Both the position numbers and the translations under genes were made by a program. The notes below the pieces were generated by a model. That model searched no databases. It was not told the origin of the DNA and saw only the letters and a program-made list of their open reading frames with translations. A DNA stretch of 64,000 nucleotides from Auanema rhodensis. Its lineage: Eukaryota; Nematoda; Chromadorea; Rhabditida; Rhabditidae. How positions within the stretch are numbered: position 1 is the first letter of the stretch; each line of letters starts with the position of its first letter. Shown one piece after another: positions 1-12,655 of this stretch. The stretch spans positions 11,284,001 through 11,348,000 of the forward strand of contig OZ059896.1 in assembly GCA_964057225.1 (NCBI GenBank), read 5' to 3'.

Positions 1-1419
1 ATATTTAGGGAAGAAAACTTCCGTTTCATCTGTTTAGTAAACCAAACTTCGAATTTATCTCAAAATGTGGTAGAGGATACTCGTCAGGATATGCTCAAAA
101 GCATTGTTGACCAGTTTAGTGCTGTAAACTCAGAAAGTAGTTCTACCATAGATAGTGAACATATGTCGGCATGGAATAAGGTTTTTTTGTGAAAAAAATG
201 TTTTAGCTAGTAACAAATTTTGTTTAAGATCAATTCACCCAGTTTTTTTATATCTCATTCTAAAGCACCAACTGTATTAAATGGAGACCGTATTAATGCT
301 ACTCGTTATATTTTGTTAAGTAACACAAAATCATCTTCTGAAGTTGGCATTCATATCGAATATTACTTGATTTTATCGAATCTTTCAGAGTTCAGCTGAG
401 CTCTCTCGTAATAATGAGAGATGTTATACAGGGCATTCTACTTTATTATATCCGTCTAGGCTTTGGCAAGTAAGCATATAGGTCATAATAATTGTGATAA
501 TACTCATTTTCATAGAACTGGGAAAAACCCGAGGATTTAGTTAATATGGCTGATGTATGGTTGTTAACTCTTGAAAAGCGAGGATGTACTAATTTTGTCA
601 AAGCAGGAGCAGTAGGTGTTGCCGAAGTTTATAATATTTTTCTTCCATAGACATTTCATAATATTTAGGCTTTTGTGTTGTCTCTATTGGCTTGTTCTTT
701 TCATGATGGCCATCTGGAGATGGAAATGGCAGCTAGCGACCTACACAGGTTTCCTTTTCCAAGTATTACAGGAACATAACATAATTTACAGAGAAATGGG
801 AGTTTATGATGTACCTGTGGGAAATACAGGATCAACCGTTTCCATTAAAGTTGTAATTCCCTCTGATAACAAGCCGTATCTGGATGTATCAGCTGCTGGT
901 AGCTTATACGCTTGTGATGCTGGATGTTTGGATCAGCCTATCACATTGGCAAAGGCTCATGCTAGAATACCAGTCAAAGTTTTCGTTCTTGTGTTTTCTT
1001 TTTCTAATTAACATTTCAGGTAACCAAACCGCAAACAAGTATATTGTATGTCGCTACACAAAGAAAACATTTGGAACAATTGAGGTTTGGTCTTAGATAG
1101 ATGTGTAATCAGATTTTTTTAACATTTTGAGATCTGCTATACATGTATCCGAAGTAGAATCAGCACCGGCTCATGAGGAAGTTGTTCTTGCCATGCATAG
1201 ACATGGAACACCTTGGGGAGGCTTACCAACCTCATTTTGGGTGTTTTTAGGAATTATTTTGATAGCTTTCCACGTTTTCTTGGCTAAACTGTTATGGTTA
1301 AGAATTTTCTTATTTACGCCTTATTTCTTATTATTTATAGGTCGGAATGGAGAAAGGGTGATATGACTCCATATAATCCATACTTCAGAAGTCGGTCCGG
1401 TTATTCTAGATCTCATTAA
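1..1419 (+). CDS. KIAA2013-like type I membrane protein, 3' part
   Basis: The gene enters from the left edge, so its start is missing. Spliced exons give a luminal domain with the segments VLSLLACSFHDGHLEM, YREMGVYDVPVG and SLYACDAGCLDQP, then KPQTSILYVATQRKHLEQLR. The single membrane span (FWVFLGIILIAFHVFLAKLL, about 1237-1296) is followed by a short tail ending SRSGYSRSH before TAA at 1417-1419. This order and these motifs match my memory of the metazoan KIAA2013 family: a large luminal domain, one C-terminal span and a short cytosolic tail. The biochemical role of that family is not known to me. Introns are short (for example 979-1018). Family assignment is fairly sure; exact exon edges before 600 are approximate. 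Confidence 0.75.
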
Positions 1420-1718
1420 AAAAATCAGACAATTGAAAAGGGAGGGTTCTCATCACTTCATCAGTTTTAATGGTTTAGTGTACATACATAAATTTATATT
1501 TTAAATGTCAGATATTTTTATCAACTGCTTAAACACGTGTAATGGATGTGATCCAGTTTCGCTAATTTATTAATAATTTTAGACGAATATAACTCTGAGA
1601 AATGGCCAAAATGTTATACTTGAATATGTATTTAATAAAAATAATAATATAAATAAAAATAAATCATGATATATTTATGTGTAATAACTGGTTATATATC
1701 ATGGTGTCATTATGCTCA

Positions 1719-3043
1719 TCACCCTTCGAATTTAGCGACCCCAAGGAATAGTAACAGAGGTTGAGATAGTAATTGGACTTTTAAACGTTTAATAATTGCT
1801 CTGAGCTTTCTCGTCCTGTTTCTCTCTGTTTGGATAAATCCCTTCTTCTGAAAAAAATTCTCATTAGATATCAATATACTATGTATTATTAACCTATATG
1901 AAATATAAGTTATTGCGATAAAGCCGATTACAAAAATAATAGAAGCAACAAGGTAAAAATTATAATCTAAAAAAAAAGTCAATTTTAGGTTATATTCAAT
2001 TTCGAACCTGCTAATATATTTCTAAGATAGTTAGCTTCTTGCATAGATGCTTCAGTTTTTGGCTTTTCTGAACATGTTAGCCCACAACAGTCTTCAACCG
2101 TATCACATTTAAAATAAATTTTCGAGTACTCATTAATGCTCGATCTAAGAGGAGTATCATAAAAAGAAAGAGTGTATTCACAAGCATGTTCAAAGCCATA
2201 ATCAGTCAATCCATAGTTTATACCATTGAAAGATACAGTATCATTGGTAATAATTGATTTATTTTCTTTTATCAAAGTATTACGAACCATCTAAAGAAAA
2301 ATAGGTTAAAAATTAAGAAAATAGTTGTGTTTAATTGATATGATATCACATTAAATATTGACTAAAGCGTTAGATGGTATTCATAACAATTTATCTATTG
2401 ATAAATTGATAAAAAAAATCATGCTCAAGTGATGTATATCTCAATTCTTAACGGTATGAAAAATCACAAAAGAACTTTGACTTTTCTCTTTTATAAAAGA
2501 TAATGTTTTTATATTTTATATTTTTATGGAATTGACAATGTTAACTTACGATCATGATCTCATTAAATGTCCGTGGACAGCACTGTAATCCACAAGCGAT
2601 CTCATCAGCAGGACAGTTTAGAGATATTTTAGACAGGATATAAGTGTTATCTGGCGCATTAGCTTGCCAATTGCTAATCATATCTTCATTGTCTATTACG
2701 AAAGCTGGGAAAGAAAGAAAACGTAGAGAATCAAAATAAAATGTTTGGTCAGGATTTAAACGGTTATCGTTAAGAAAGTAAGTTATCCCATCTATCTGTT
2801 AAATCAGAAAATTAATTAGGAAAATAATAGATAAACAAATACCACATATCCAGAATCATTTTTAAGAATCAGGTGGTTTATCCATGTTTCATCTTTCTCA
2901 GTGCTGTTTACTTCTACTGAATATTTATGGACAATTTTCTTTATTATATCCGAGGTTTCTCGTAGTGGAAATCGATCATTACAAATACTTTCAGCAATGG
3001 CAGAAAACGAAAGAACAATTAGAACAATTCCATAAGCATACAT
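1719..3043 (-). CDS. Secreted/membrane CX-module cysteine-rich protein
   Basis: The ATG at 3043 opens a signal peptide (MYAYGIVLIVLSFSAIAES). Two cysteine-rich stretches follow. CPADEIACGLQCCPRTFNEI is encoded near 2565-2625, and KCDTVEDCCGLTC near 2075-2115. The double-cysteine plus Gly-Leu pattern is that of the nematode CX module (PF01705), whose function is unknown. After an intron at about 1960-2010, one membrane span (YLVASIIFVIGFIAITYISY) leads to a basic tail of about 60 residues that stops at 1719. So this should be a type I membrane protein with its cysteine domain outside the cell. Introns fall at about 2291-2550 and 2797-2842. It is convergent with the KIAA2013-like gene. The CX name is moderately sure; signal peptide and membrane segment are seen directly. 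Confidence 0.7.
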
Positions 3044-4424
3044 GTTTTAATACAGTAACATTTTGCGGCGAACAATCAATCTATAAAGTATAAGTTCCAG
3101 ATTTGAATAGTTTTCAGAAATAATCAAAAAAGAGAACTGTAAGCAAGCTAACGAAGGAGACTTTGTGTCTAGATCTTCAAGTTTTCCTACCGATTAGATA
3201 ACAAATTATGTATCGACGACGGTAATCAGTTAAAGCTACAGTTTAAGACACCAACATCTTGGGCTCTGATAAGATGATTGTCAGAAGAAACATTGATGGG
3301 TTGAGAATAGTATTAAGAAATTAATTACATATAATTTTATTCGTTTAAATTGATGTGAAATAATGAAGAAAAAACTTTGTTAAAAAATTACCTATTGTCT
3401 AAAACAATATTCTATTTTATTCATAATTTTAAAAAAATATTGACACTGTTTTTAAATGATTGTTGTTTGTTTACTTTATTTCATTCTGATAAACCTTTTT
3501 TTATCAGTAAAAGCATATGTATAAATAGGTTATAACTATGCAATTTTGAATGAACTTGTAAATATTCTTTAAATATAATACATTAGAATAACGTTCTTAA
3601 CCCATAAAACAACTTTATGTGTGATCATTCTTTGAGTACTTAAGTTTAACTTAAATGATAAGATTAGTCTTTATTATACTACGTATACATGCATGTGCTC
3701 ATAGTGATATTTTTCTGCTCAGAATTTACAGACAGGCATTTCTCACTTAAACAATGTATTTGCTTGGCAAACTTAAGTTATAACCATCAGAACAGCGTGT
3801 TCAAGAATAAACGAATTACTAAATATTTGCGACACTACAAGTATCCATATTATACTTTACTTGCACACTTTAGAAGTCGTTTCAGAAACGGAGGCTTCCT
3901 AGTATACTAATCAAGTTTATTCTTGAAAATTAGAAAAGAACAAAATACAAATAAATGAACATAAACTACTTCATATGCTTTAAGTATAATATATTGTGTT
4001 AAATCTGAAGATAATACTCATTCGGTAATGCAAATGAAACTTGTTGTGACTTATTGAATCGTATGTGATCATGATAACTAAATAATCGAAGACCTTTGGT
4101 GAACAATCTTTGGTGAACAAGATGAAAAAATAAATGATCAATGTCATATAATACACTAAATATTACTACCCTGTTAAAACTTTTACTCAATGAACTCAAA
4201 CATTTAAAGTTTTTCGTGCAAGAGATTCGGAGAGTACAGAAGCATCTCATGTTGTGTACATATGACCTGCAACAACTATTCAATTTAGTAAGGCAAATAA
4301 ACTACTGTATATAAGACTTCCGTTCTTTCCTCCAAGATACAGAAGACCACAGATTATAGCCACTATTCGCAGCTTTTTGCTTTTTTAAAAAATCACTTTA
4401 CAAAACTTAGTTTAAGTTTCCAGA
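3044..4424. other. Divergent intergenic region
   Basis: This stretch separates a minus-strand and a plus-strand gene. I see no supported exon in it. The ORFs at 3689-3910 and 3999-4283 lack homology, splice context or a signal peptide. A TATA box lies at 4308-4315. Confidence 0.5.
4308..4315 (+). promoter_or_regulatory. TATA box
   Basis: TATATAAG lies about 110 bp before the ATG at 4425. No good splice acceptor was seen close to that ATG, so this promoter probably drives the small secreted gene directly. Confidence 0.4.
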
Positions 4425-5249
4425 ATGAGTATGATCTTTTTGATCTCAGTAATATCAATTGTTTCTTGCAAGCCTTTAACTGACTTAGATTATCTTCATA
4501 ATATAAGCTTAGTTCATGATGGATCTTCTATTTTAAATTTAAATACGATTGATAAATGTAAGTGAATAAGAGCATTTTTTTCTTTAATTTTTAGATTTTA
4601 CTTTCAGTATCTGATGTTCCCGAGGATTTAATGCAACCATTGAAGGATGCTATATTAACGGCTTTCCCTTCATACCTAGAAGCTAACCAAGCCAGCCAAT
4701 ATGTACTTTACACTTTTTTGCAAACAGAAAGTTAACTATCTTTCAGACTTCAGGAACAGTAGCACCAACACTTGTCACTTCCCAAATACCTGATCTGGAA
4801 ACCGAGGTACTAGACTATCAGTACATACATATACGATATCTCTAAATTATAGGGTCAAACAACAACTCACGTTGTCCCAGATGAAAATAACACACAGATC
4901 TTCACTGAACCAATGCATTCAATTCCTCATAATGACTCTGAACTCATAGCTGAAACCATATCAACTACCGAATCCCAACCAGAAGAATTGCTGAAGCAGA
5001 CGACAATACCTGACACACGCCCAGGTATTTTAAAATTAAATATTTTCCGTATATAATAATGTTATAAAGAAATAACTGAAGGATCGAGTGCTACTATTGA
5101 AACAACAACAGATTTCTGGAGTAGAACAGGCAAGTACAATAAATTTTTAACAATATTAAACATACTATTTAGATCTAATTCACTTTCATGTTGATTTTGA
5201 AAAACAAGATATCACAACGGTTATTCCACCAGATTCTCAAGTATTTTAA
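4425..5249 (+). CDS. Secreted Thr/Ser/Glu-rich protein, unknown function
   Basis: The protein starts MSMIFLISVISIVSC, a clear signal peptide, at 4425. Spliced exons (first 4425-4557, second from 4608, the rest joined in frame) continue with SDVPEDLMQPLKDAILTAFP. A long acidic region then carries many Thr and Ser residues (TTTHVVP, TESQPEELLKQTT, ATIETTTDFWS). It ends SQVF with TAA at 5247-5249. All introns are 40-60 nt with consensus ends, and the frame closes through all of them, so the gene is real. The Thr/Ser density suggests O-glycosylation, a mucin-like spacer or a cuticle-surface protein. There is no recognisable domain and no transmembrane segment after the signal peptide. I do not recognise a family. 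Confidence 0.65.
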
Positions 5250-6000
5250 TGATCTAAAGAATAAATGTACATTAATTGTATTATTATAATATATACTAAT
5301 ATTTTTCGCAATGTTTATTCATATTGTTATAGATTCAAAACATATATGTATCATTTGGAAAAAGCATAAAATTTTAAATTTACAGCCCTTTCTCAGATTT
5401 CTTTTTCTAAATCCGATAATTACTTTGATAAGATCTTTTTATATTGTTCCTTGAAATCAATAGAAACCAACACACTTACTGAAGCTCAACAGATTGCTTT
5501 TCGAGACATAGAGTGACGTTCATTTTTTTCGTGACATTTACGACCACAAGCAAATGATAAAATAAAAAAAGAATTTATAGAATGCCCTGACTGAAATAAC
5601 TTTACACCAAATCTGAGAAAGAAATGTGCATTGCACTAAAACAATGAGTGTCTTTTATTTTTGACCTAGCTCGTACACGAACATGACTGGTTGCGCTTTG
5701 AATGAAATAACAACTGCAATAGTTTTTCTTATTAAAAGTTAGAATTGGACACAAAATATTAACTACACTGTACTCACAAGAGAATATCCCATTACTAGTA
5801 CACGTTTAGGCGGGAGTTACTCTGATATATATTATTGATTATGTTGGGTTAAATACCTCTGTCTTGAATCTGCCTCAAACTATAATACTTTTCTCAAAAA
5901 ACCAAGTGAAAAATTGTTATCCGATTGTTATGCGACAACAGATGATTTTTTTAATTTACGATGAAATTTAAATTCAATTAAATGATGCTTATTTTAGGGC
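5250..6000. other. Intergenic region
   Basis: No coding exon is seen. ATTTTAG at about 5992-5998, just before the UGT start codon, looks like a spliced-leader acceptor. Confidence 0.45.
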
Positions 6001-8107
6001 ATGAACATTTTATATATAGCTTTACTAACAATTTTATTGCAACTGAAAGTTGTTTCCTGTCTTAATGTCCTCGTTTGGTGTCCAACTTTGGGTCAAAGCC
6101 ATGTAAACTTTATGGGTAAAATAGCTGACACATTGCAAGAAGATGGCCACAATGTGGTTCGGCATTTCATTAACAATGGGAAATTTATGAGTTTCTTTTA
6201 GACTATGCTTATGATTGAAAATGATCCAGATATTTGGTCCACAGGAACATCGCTGGTGAAGCACACTATATGGTACATTTTGTCTCTTCATGTTAACTCT
6301 AACTTTTTTTGTAGGTATACTTCTCCTCTTGTGGATAAATCTGAGTGGGCAACTCATAATTTTAAGAAAGGAAATGTTTTTTTAACCAAGACTTTTGATT
6401 TCGTTGACTTTTTAAAAATGCAAAGCATCAACTATAGGATTTGCGAAAGTAAGATTATATTATTTTCTAAATTATATATCGCTTTAGGTATGATTTCCGA
6501 TCAAAATTTTCTCCAACTTTTACAATCATCAGGATTCGATTTAGCAATCATGGAAATGTTTCATTTCTGCCCTGCAGGTAATAATTGTTTGTTTGAAATA
6601 TAAGTTCTGATTATTGTAGGCATTCTTCATATTGCTGGTATTCCCAAAATAGTTATGGCTTCTGCCCTAGGCATAACATCTGCTCATGTTGAAATTTTAG
6701 GCATTCCAACTTCTTTGAGTTTTGTACCGAGTATGTATTATTTTATCTAGCATTATTTATTTATATGCCTTTATTGGATTTAGCATTCCTTACTCATATG
6801 GGCAGCCAAATGTCAGTAGTTGAACGTTTGTATAACGTTGTTTTCAATTTTTGTAGCAAAGTTGGTTATTTTCTTTGTTTTATGAAAATAATATATTTTA
6901 GCTGTTGTATTGGAATTTACTGTATTCGGAGCAAGCTCTTGTGAACTCCAAGTTCAAAAACTTTCCGAGTCTCTTCCAATTATTCAAGGTTATTTCTTAC
7001 CATTTTTTTTGAAAACTGATTTGTTTAGAACAAACTAGACTATTTACTATTAAATACGAATGAATTCACCGAATCCACTAGGCCAACTCTTTCAAGCATT
7101 AAATATATTGGAGGTGTTACAACAGACCAACCAAAACCATTACAATTGGTTGGACTAATAGGGTATATACTTTTAATTAATTTGTATGTTTTTAGGAATT
7201 CGAAACAATTCTTAGTCGAGGGAAAAAAGGAGCTGTTTTCTTTTCTCTCGGGTCTCTTGTCAAATCTGCAGAAATGCCATCACATATTCGTCGAGGTTTA
7301 TTATTTAGCTTTATCATTTTACAAATTAAAAAGATATTTTCAGCATTCTTTGAAGCTTTTCTTCATTTCCCTGAATACGAATTTATTTGGAAGGATGACG
7401 TTCAATCGAATTTTTCTTACCCAAACATTCATTTCCGAAGATGGGTTCCTCAAGTTGATTTATTAGGCATTACGAAAAAAAGTTTCTTGCAAAAAGTTTT
7501 TTCCTTCAGCTGATCCCAGGCTTAAACTATTTATAACGCATGGTGGAATGAATTCTATACAGGAAGCTCTCATTTTCGGAGTACCTATGATTACAATGCC
7601 ACTTTTTGCTGATCAGGTTCCAAGCTACTTTATCTTATTACGTCTATATATTTGTTTTTAGGATGCTAATGCAGCCTTAGCTGCCGAGCGTGGATATTCT
7701 TATACATTGAGCAAATTTTCCATTACAAAAGAAAAAGTAATAAATGCTATTCGGTTGGTTTTAGGCGAAGAAGGCACAGAAAGGTCAGTGAACTTTACCA
7801 CACACATAACAATATTCTAGTGTTCAGTGTTTTCATAAACAAGGCCAAGCAAGCTGCTCGTGTGCTTCATGACAGTCCTAAGATGATGAAAAAAGAAATC
7901 CAGCGTGTCGTCCGCTTATCCGGCTCTGAACCTACATTATATCACCTCAAACTTGACTCCGAACATTTGAACATATTTCAATATTTCAATATCGATGTTT
8001 ATATAATTTTATGTACCATGCTATTACTACTCGCTGTATCTTTCGGTAAAATTGTGAAATATTACATTAATGTAAATTTTGTATCTGCAAAGCAAAAAAC
8101 CTGCTAA
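6001..8107 (+). CDS. UDP-glucuronosyl/glycosyltransferase (UGT, GT1 family)
   Basis: This enzyme should transfer a sugar from a UDP-sugar to small lipophilic compounds in the ER lumen, in detoxification. The signal peptide is [20 protein letters not shown]. Early landmarks are [19 protein letters not shown] and [13 protein letters not shown]. The acceptor-side segment [15 protein letters not shown] is typical of nematode UGTs. The C-terminal donor-binding half reads [22 protein letters not shown], then [15 protein letters not shown] and [13 protein letters not shown], which is the UGT signature. One membrane span ([16 protein letters not shown]) and a Lys-rich tail ending AKQKTC fit ER retention and type I topology. 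At least nine short introns are joined in frame. ATG 6001 follows a TTTTAG acceptor, so the start is well supported. Confidence 0.93.
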
Positions 8108-11100
8108 CTTCTAAAACCAATTGTCGCCTGTTTGTAACTATTTTTGTGATATATTCAGATTCTGTGAGAGTTTTTTATGTTTACATGTAAATTTTTGGCT
8201 TTTTGCCTATAAAGTACTAATTATGATTGAACGTTCCACTTGCTGAATTTTACGTTATTACGTATTCATTACTTTTATTTTTATACATTCAATGTTTTGC
8301 TTTCCATTATTTCATAGATTCATTTGTCATGCTTATATTTTCATATAACGACTATATGAGTCCATATATGAGGTGAGTTTACACCCTTTTTTTTGTTCTT
8401 TGTTCTCTGTTGGACATTTGTGTACTGTAGACAATTAGAACTGTCAAGACAATTAATGATGTAAAATTAGATTGCATATTCAATAAGTGAGTAATAGTTA
8501 TATTTTTCTTAAAACTGTATGGCAAATTAATAGAAAACCTTTATCAATCCTTTTGTATAAGCTTCTCTCTATCTATTTCACTTCCTATCGTTATGATGTT
8601 ATCTGAATAGTACACCGCCTTGCCACCGGTGTCGGGATGGTTTGAACTTTCTAGGTATTGTACAGCTTCGGTATCCCCCGGATATAGAGATAAAATCCGA
8701 GACTAGTATAAGAGTAGTGAAAATAATATTTTATTTTATTGTTCTATATGCTAAGAAACTTTTGTTTGTTATTTTGCTTTGACATTAATAGTTTACTTCT
8801 CAAATATTAAATATTTAGAATTATTTAATAAAAGTAACGCAATTCATCTATATCTATATAACAATGCTAAAACGTTGTATGAAAGATATTCTTCATATAT
8901 GTTTGCTTTGATTATGTAATTACAAGTCACTACATTGTTATATATCTTGGATATCATTGTCTTTTGTGTAAACATTCTTCCAGCCTGGCTTATATTAATT
9001 TCTGTTCGTTTAAATCTGGTAATCCACAGCTTTTACACTTTTTAATCATTAATCCTTTTTTCATTTTTCTAAAAGATACTCTTGTTTTCAATTGAAACGC
9101 CATTGCATTCAAATTTGTGTAAGCCTCATAGAATCTCTCATTTTTATTTTTCGTTTATTCTATCTCCTCTGATTCTCTAATCGTGTTTTTTTCTTCTATG
9201 TAATCTAGCACCTTTTGTTAGTGTAGTTTTTTATATTTTCCAACCTTGCGTTTGTTGTCATTTCTAACACTTTCGAAACTTTATGTCCGACAAAAGCAAT
9301 TCAAAGATCTAATAGAGAGAATTAATGTGTTTGACCGATGATTGGCTCAAAGTCGATGAACATACAAGGCGATAATGTAGCTGGCATCTCATTTACGGTC
9401 GCCCTACCTTGTATCTATATAACACTTTAGCTTAAGCGTCTAATCCTTTGTTCTCATCATGGTCAGTAATAAGAGCGTGTTTTTTCTAAATTTCTTATAG
9501 TTTAGAGAGCATTCGCGATAGCGTTTGACAACAACATTTGATTGATATTTCATGTTGAACTTATTCTGTGTTGTTTATGCAGTTGTGTTAGTTTAATTTC
9601 GAAAGCTCACGAAATTTTGCAACTTTTGATTTCTTCGCAAAATAATAAAGTTTTGTGAACTTATTTTTTGCTCTTGGCAATATTTTATTGCTCGTGCCTG
9701 GTGCACTACAAAGCCATGGGGTTAAGTTAACAAACATCTTGAACTTAATCCAAGTGCTCGCAATTCCTCACATCTTATTCCCAGTTCATGGTTTATAGAA
9801 TAGTTTGCCTTGAACATCTGTATCTATGAAATGTGATAGAAACCCTTTTGTACTAGAACGCCTCATTATTGTCTAGATACATATATCAGTATAGTGCAAA
9901 ATTTCGAACAGAAATGGAAATTTCTTTTGTCCTATTTCAGCGAATTGTTAAAGTTACAAAAAATGATACGCATGATTACTCAAGTGTTCTTCTGATTTTC
10001 TTGCTATTAGAATAACTTTTTATTTAGACGAAATGTTTTTGAAAATTTTCATTAATGTAAGTTTCTAATTGTAAAATAGCGGTAGTTTCCAATATATTTT
10101 TTTCAAAAATTCAATTAGTGCTTTGTGACTGAGCTCAGAACCAGGAAACATTTTATTGAAATGAGCAATGGTGGAGTTAAATTGTTGTTCAGTTACGTTT
10201 AACAGCGTGTTTGAGTTGGTTCATCGTGAATTTTCTGCATTTTTTTGACTTCGCGCTCAGCGGTTACAGTATTACTATGACCGGATATTCAAGTTTGAAA
10301 GTTGTGCTGGATAAGTTGACATTCATCAATCCTCACTAAGCGGCTACAGCGCAGGCATGTTGCAAAGACTACAACGTCGGTGATGTGGTCACTCTCAGAA
10401 AACAAATTGTCATTGTTTGGCTGAAATAGCGATTTTGAATTCTTGCGTAATTTGCAAAGAATATGACAAAAAAATGTTAACGGAAAGAAAATTAACGAAA
10501 GATAGTGAAATGAGTGAATCATATTGTATCTTACCATCTATGGGAACAACCGTTTTTGTTAGCAGGCCACCCATGGAAGTGCATATGAAAACTAGTTTTT
10601 TTGATATAAATTCAAAATTCAGATTTGAGTTGTAGTCTTGAGAATATAAAACTATTAAACATTACCGTTTTTTGTCCTTCTCTACTTTTTTATCTTTGCA
10701 AAACCTTCTTCCTTAAGAGCCACATCTCATGAGATCGCTCGCCTCAGCTCTTCTTTAGAAAGAAACTACGTTTCTTAATAGGATAGTGCGTTGTCTGGGT
10801 TCATCAGAGCGCGAATAATAGTCCTGAGTACTAAGGAAATGCTGTGCTGAACTGTTCTCACTGTCTCTACAGTCTGGGAAAGTTTCAATCTCGTTGAATG
10901 AAGGCTGAATCAATTAATTCGAAAACTTCATTATGGAAAAGAGTACAAAAATCAAATATTTTTCCCTCTTCTATTAATTTATTCCACTTTTTTCTTTTCT
11001 TCTTTATTTTTGAATTTAACAGTACTATTCAATTTTCAAGGTTTTTTACCCATGAGTTTCATTTTATTTTTAACTTGACAACAATTTATGAATATATATG

Positions 11101-12655
11101 AAAGGTTATTGTTAACTACAAGACAATTTGCAGGGTGGAGCCTAATTATGAGAATATGGAAGTTCTCATTCTGTTCAAATTAGTACAGGTGCTGTTCTCA
11201 GGTCACATCTGAGTCTCATGAAGCCAGATGCCTCATGAGAAAATGAATTTCTTAATAAAAATTGCTATAAATAGGAATGTAAATATCTTTTTGTTACCGG
11301 AATCATTTTCAACAAAACATGAATGATTGCAAATAATTGTTTTTATTTACTTTTTCTTAGTGTCTTTAAATTTTCTTTCTTTATGAATCAGTTTCATGAC
11401 GTAACCATTTCATTAAGTCAAATTTAAATATTTGCAGCAATGAAACATAATCCAAATAATGAATTATATTCATTTGCACGTGTTTATTATATTTGAAAAA
11501 TGGGTGGAGTTTTGAGTTATATCTCTGCCAACCATACTTTGTCTGGTGACCCTCAATATCTTCTTGCCTACATTACTCTGTCAGAAATAAGATGTACTTC
11601 TTATACGTATTACAAGATACTTCAATACATCAACTGATTTAATTCTTGAGTATTCTATATATGCTAAGATTTCTAAAGCAATACTATTGTAACATAATTC
11701 TTTTTACAATTTTTTTACCAGATAAATAAATTTCTGGTATATTAGTTTTAAATTTCATTGCCTTCCTGATTCTTCAATACTACGTCAAAACTTCCGGTTA
11801 ATTGTTTTGTTGTGTGATACATGGAACTCTTATTCTATTCTCGCCTTGTGTGCGGTTAATTCAAATGACTTTTTTTTTCCCATCTTCTCTTTATTTATAG
11901 CTTTTGCTTTTCTCTATTTCATCGCATTTTCTAACATTCCAATTTTGGTTTACTCCGCTTTCGCTTCATTTTCGTCTAATATAGACTTGCTATTTTAAAG
12001 TATGCCTACTAACAAGGAAACACAACCTTCCTCTTTTCTTGCCTGATTTCAAGTTAATTTCCGTAAAAATGAGACTTTGTTCATGCCCTCAGAATCAAAT
12101 GCTTTTCCTCGTTTATTTTCTGTGCATTGTTCTACAGATTCATGTCACTTTCACTGTTCTTCTCTCTCTTCTTTTTTATAAATTCAGTTTAGTGATAGCA
12201 AATCAGCTTTGCATAATAATTATTATTCCAATGACGTTTCTTAGTAGAAAGTTGTTATCCGTTTATGTCCAAAATAGTTTTTTGTTCTAAAATGCATACA
12301 CATCGGTTTTGCCATGAGCATTATTTTCTAAAACATCATCATGGTTGTTCTCACCTCAGCCTGAGATGTTTATGGCCAGTCACACAATGCTGTTAGGTAA
12401 ATTTGAACTTTGTAATCACTTGCCACAGGGATGAGAAGTGAACTGATTATGAGAACTCACACATTATTGAGCCTAAAATATTTACAAGGCTAACTATTCT
12501 ACTTTACTTTCATTCATTCATTCTCATCTGCTGCATGCAGTGATCTCCTCTCTTTTTTTGTCTTTATTGCTGAATTATGTTAAATTTTCTCCTTTTTCTT
12601 TTACTTTACTCTGCTTTTTCTTGACGTTTGGTTGCTAATTACAGAATATTTTCAG
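8108..12655. other. Large gene-poor intergenic region
   Basis: About 4.5 kb without a convincing exon. It contains a GC-richer patch at about 8605-8700 (CACCGGTGTCGGGATGG and CCCCCGGAT) that stands out from its AT-rich surroundings. A cluster of TTCTCA/TGAGAA and CTCATGAG elements lies between about 10720 and 12530, ahead of the next gene. The ORFs here (for example 10417-10635 and 11807-12290) are low-complexity and show no splice or homology support. Confidence 0.4.

Noticed and set aside
9360-9420. Possible precursor-like hairpin (ATACAAGG and CCTTGTAT arms)
   Set aside because: Only about eight outer pairs form and the inside does not fold well, so a microRNA call is not supported.
10289-10635. 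Overlapping ORFs on both strands
   Set aside because: No homology, no codon bias difference and no splice context.
11500-11640. 46-codon ORF beginning MGGVLSYISANHTLSGDPQY
   Set aside because: No splice signals, no domain, and it lies in the motif-rich upstream region; probably chance.
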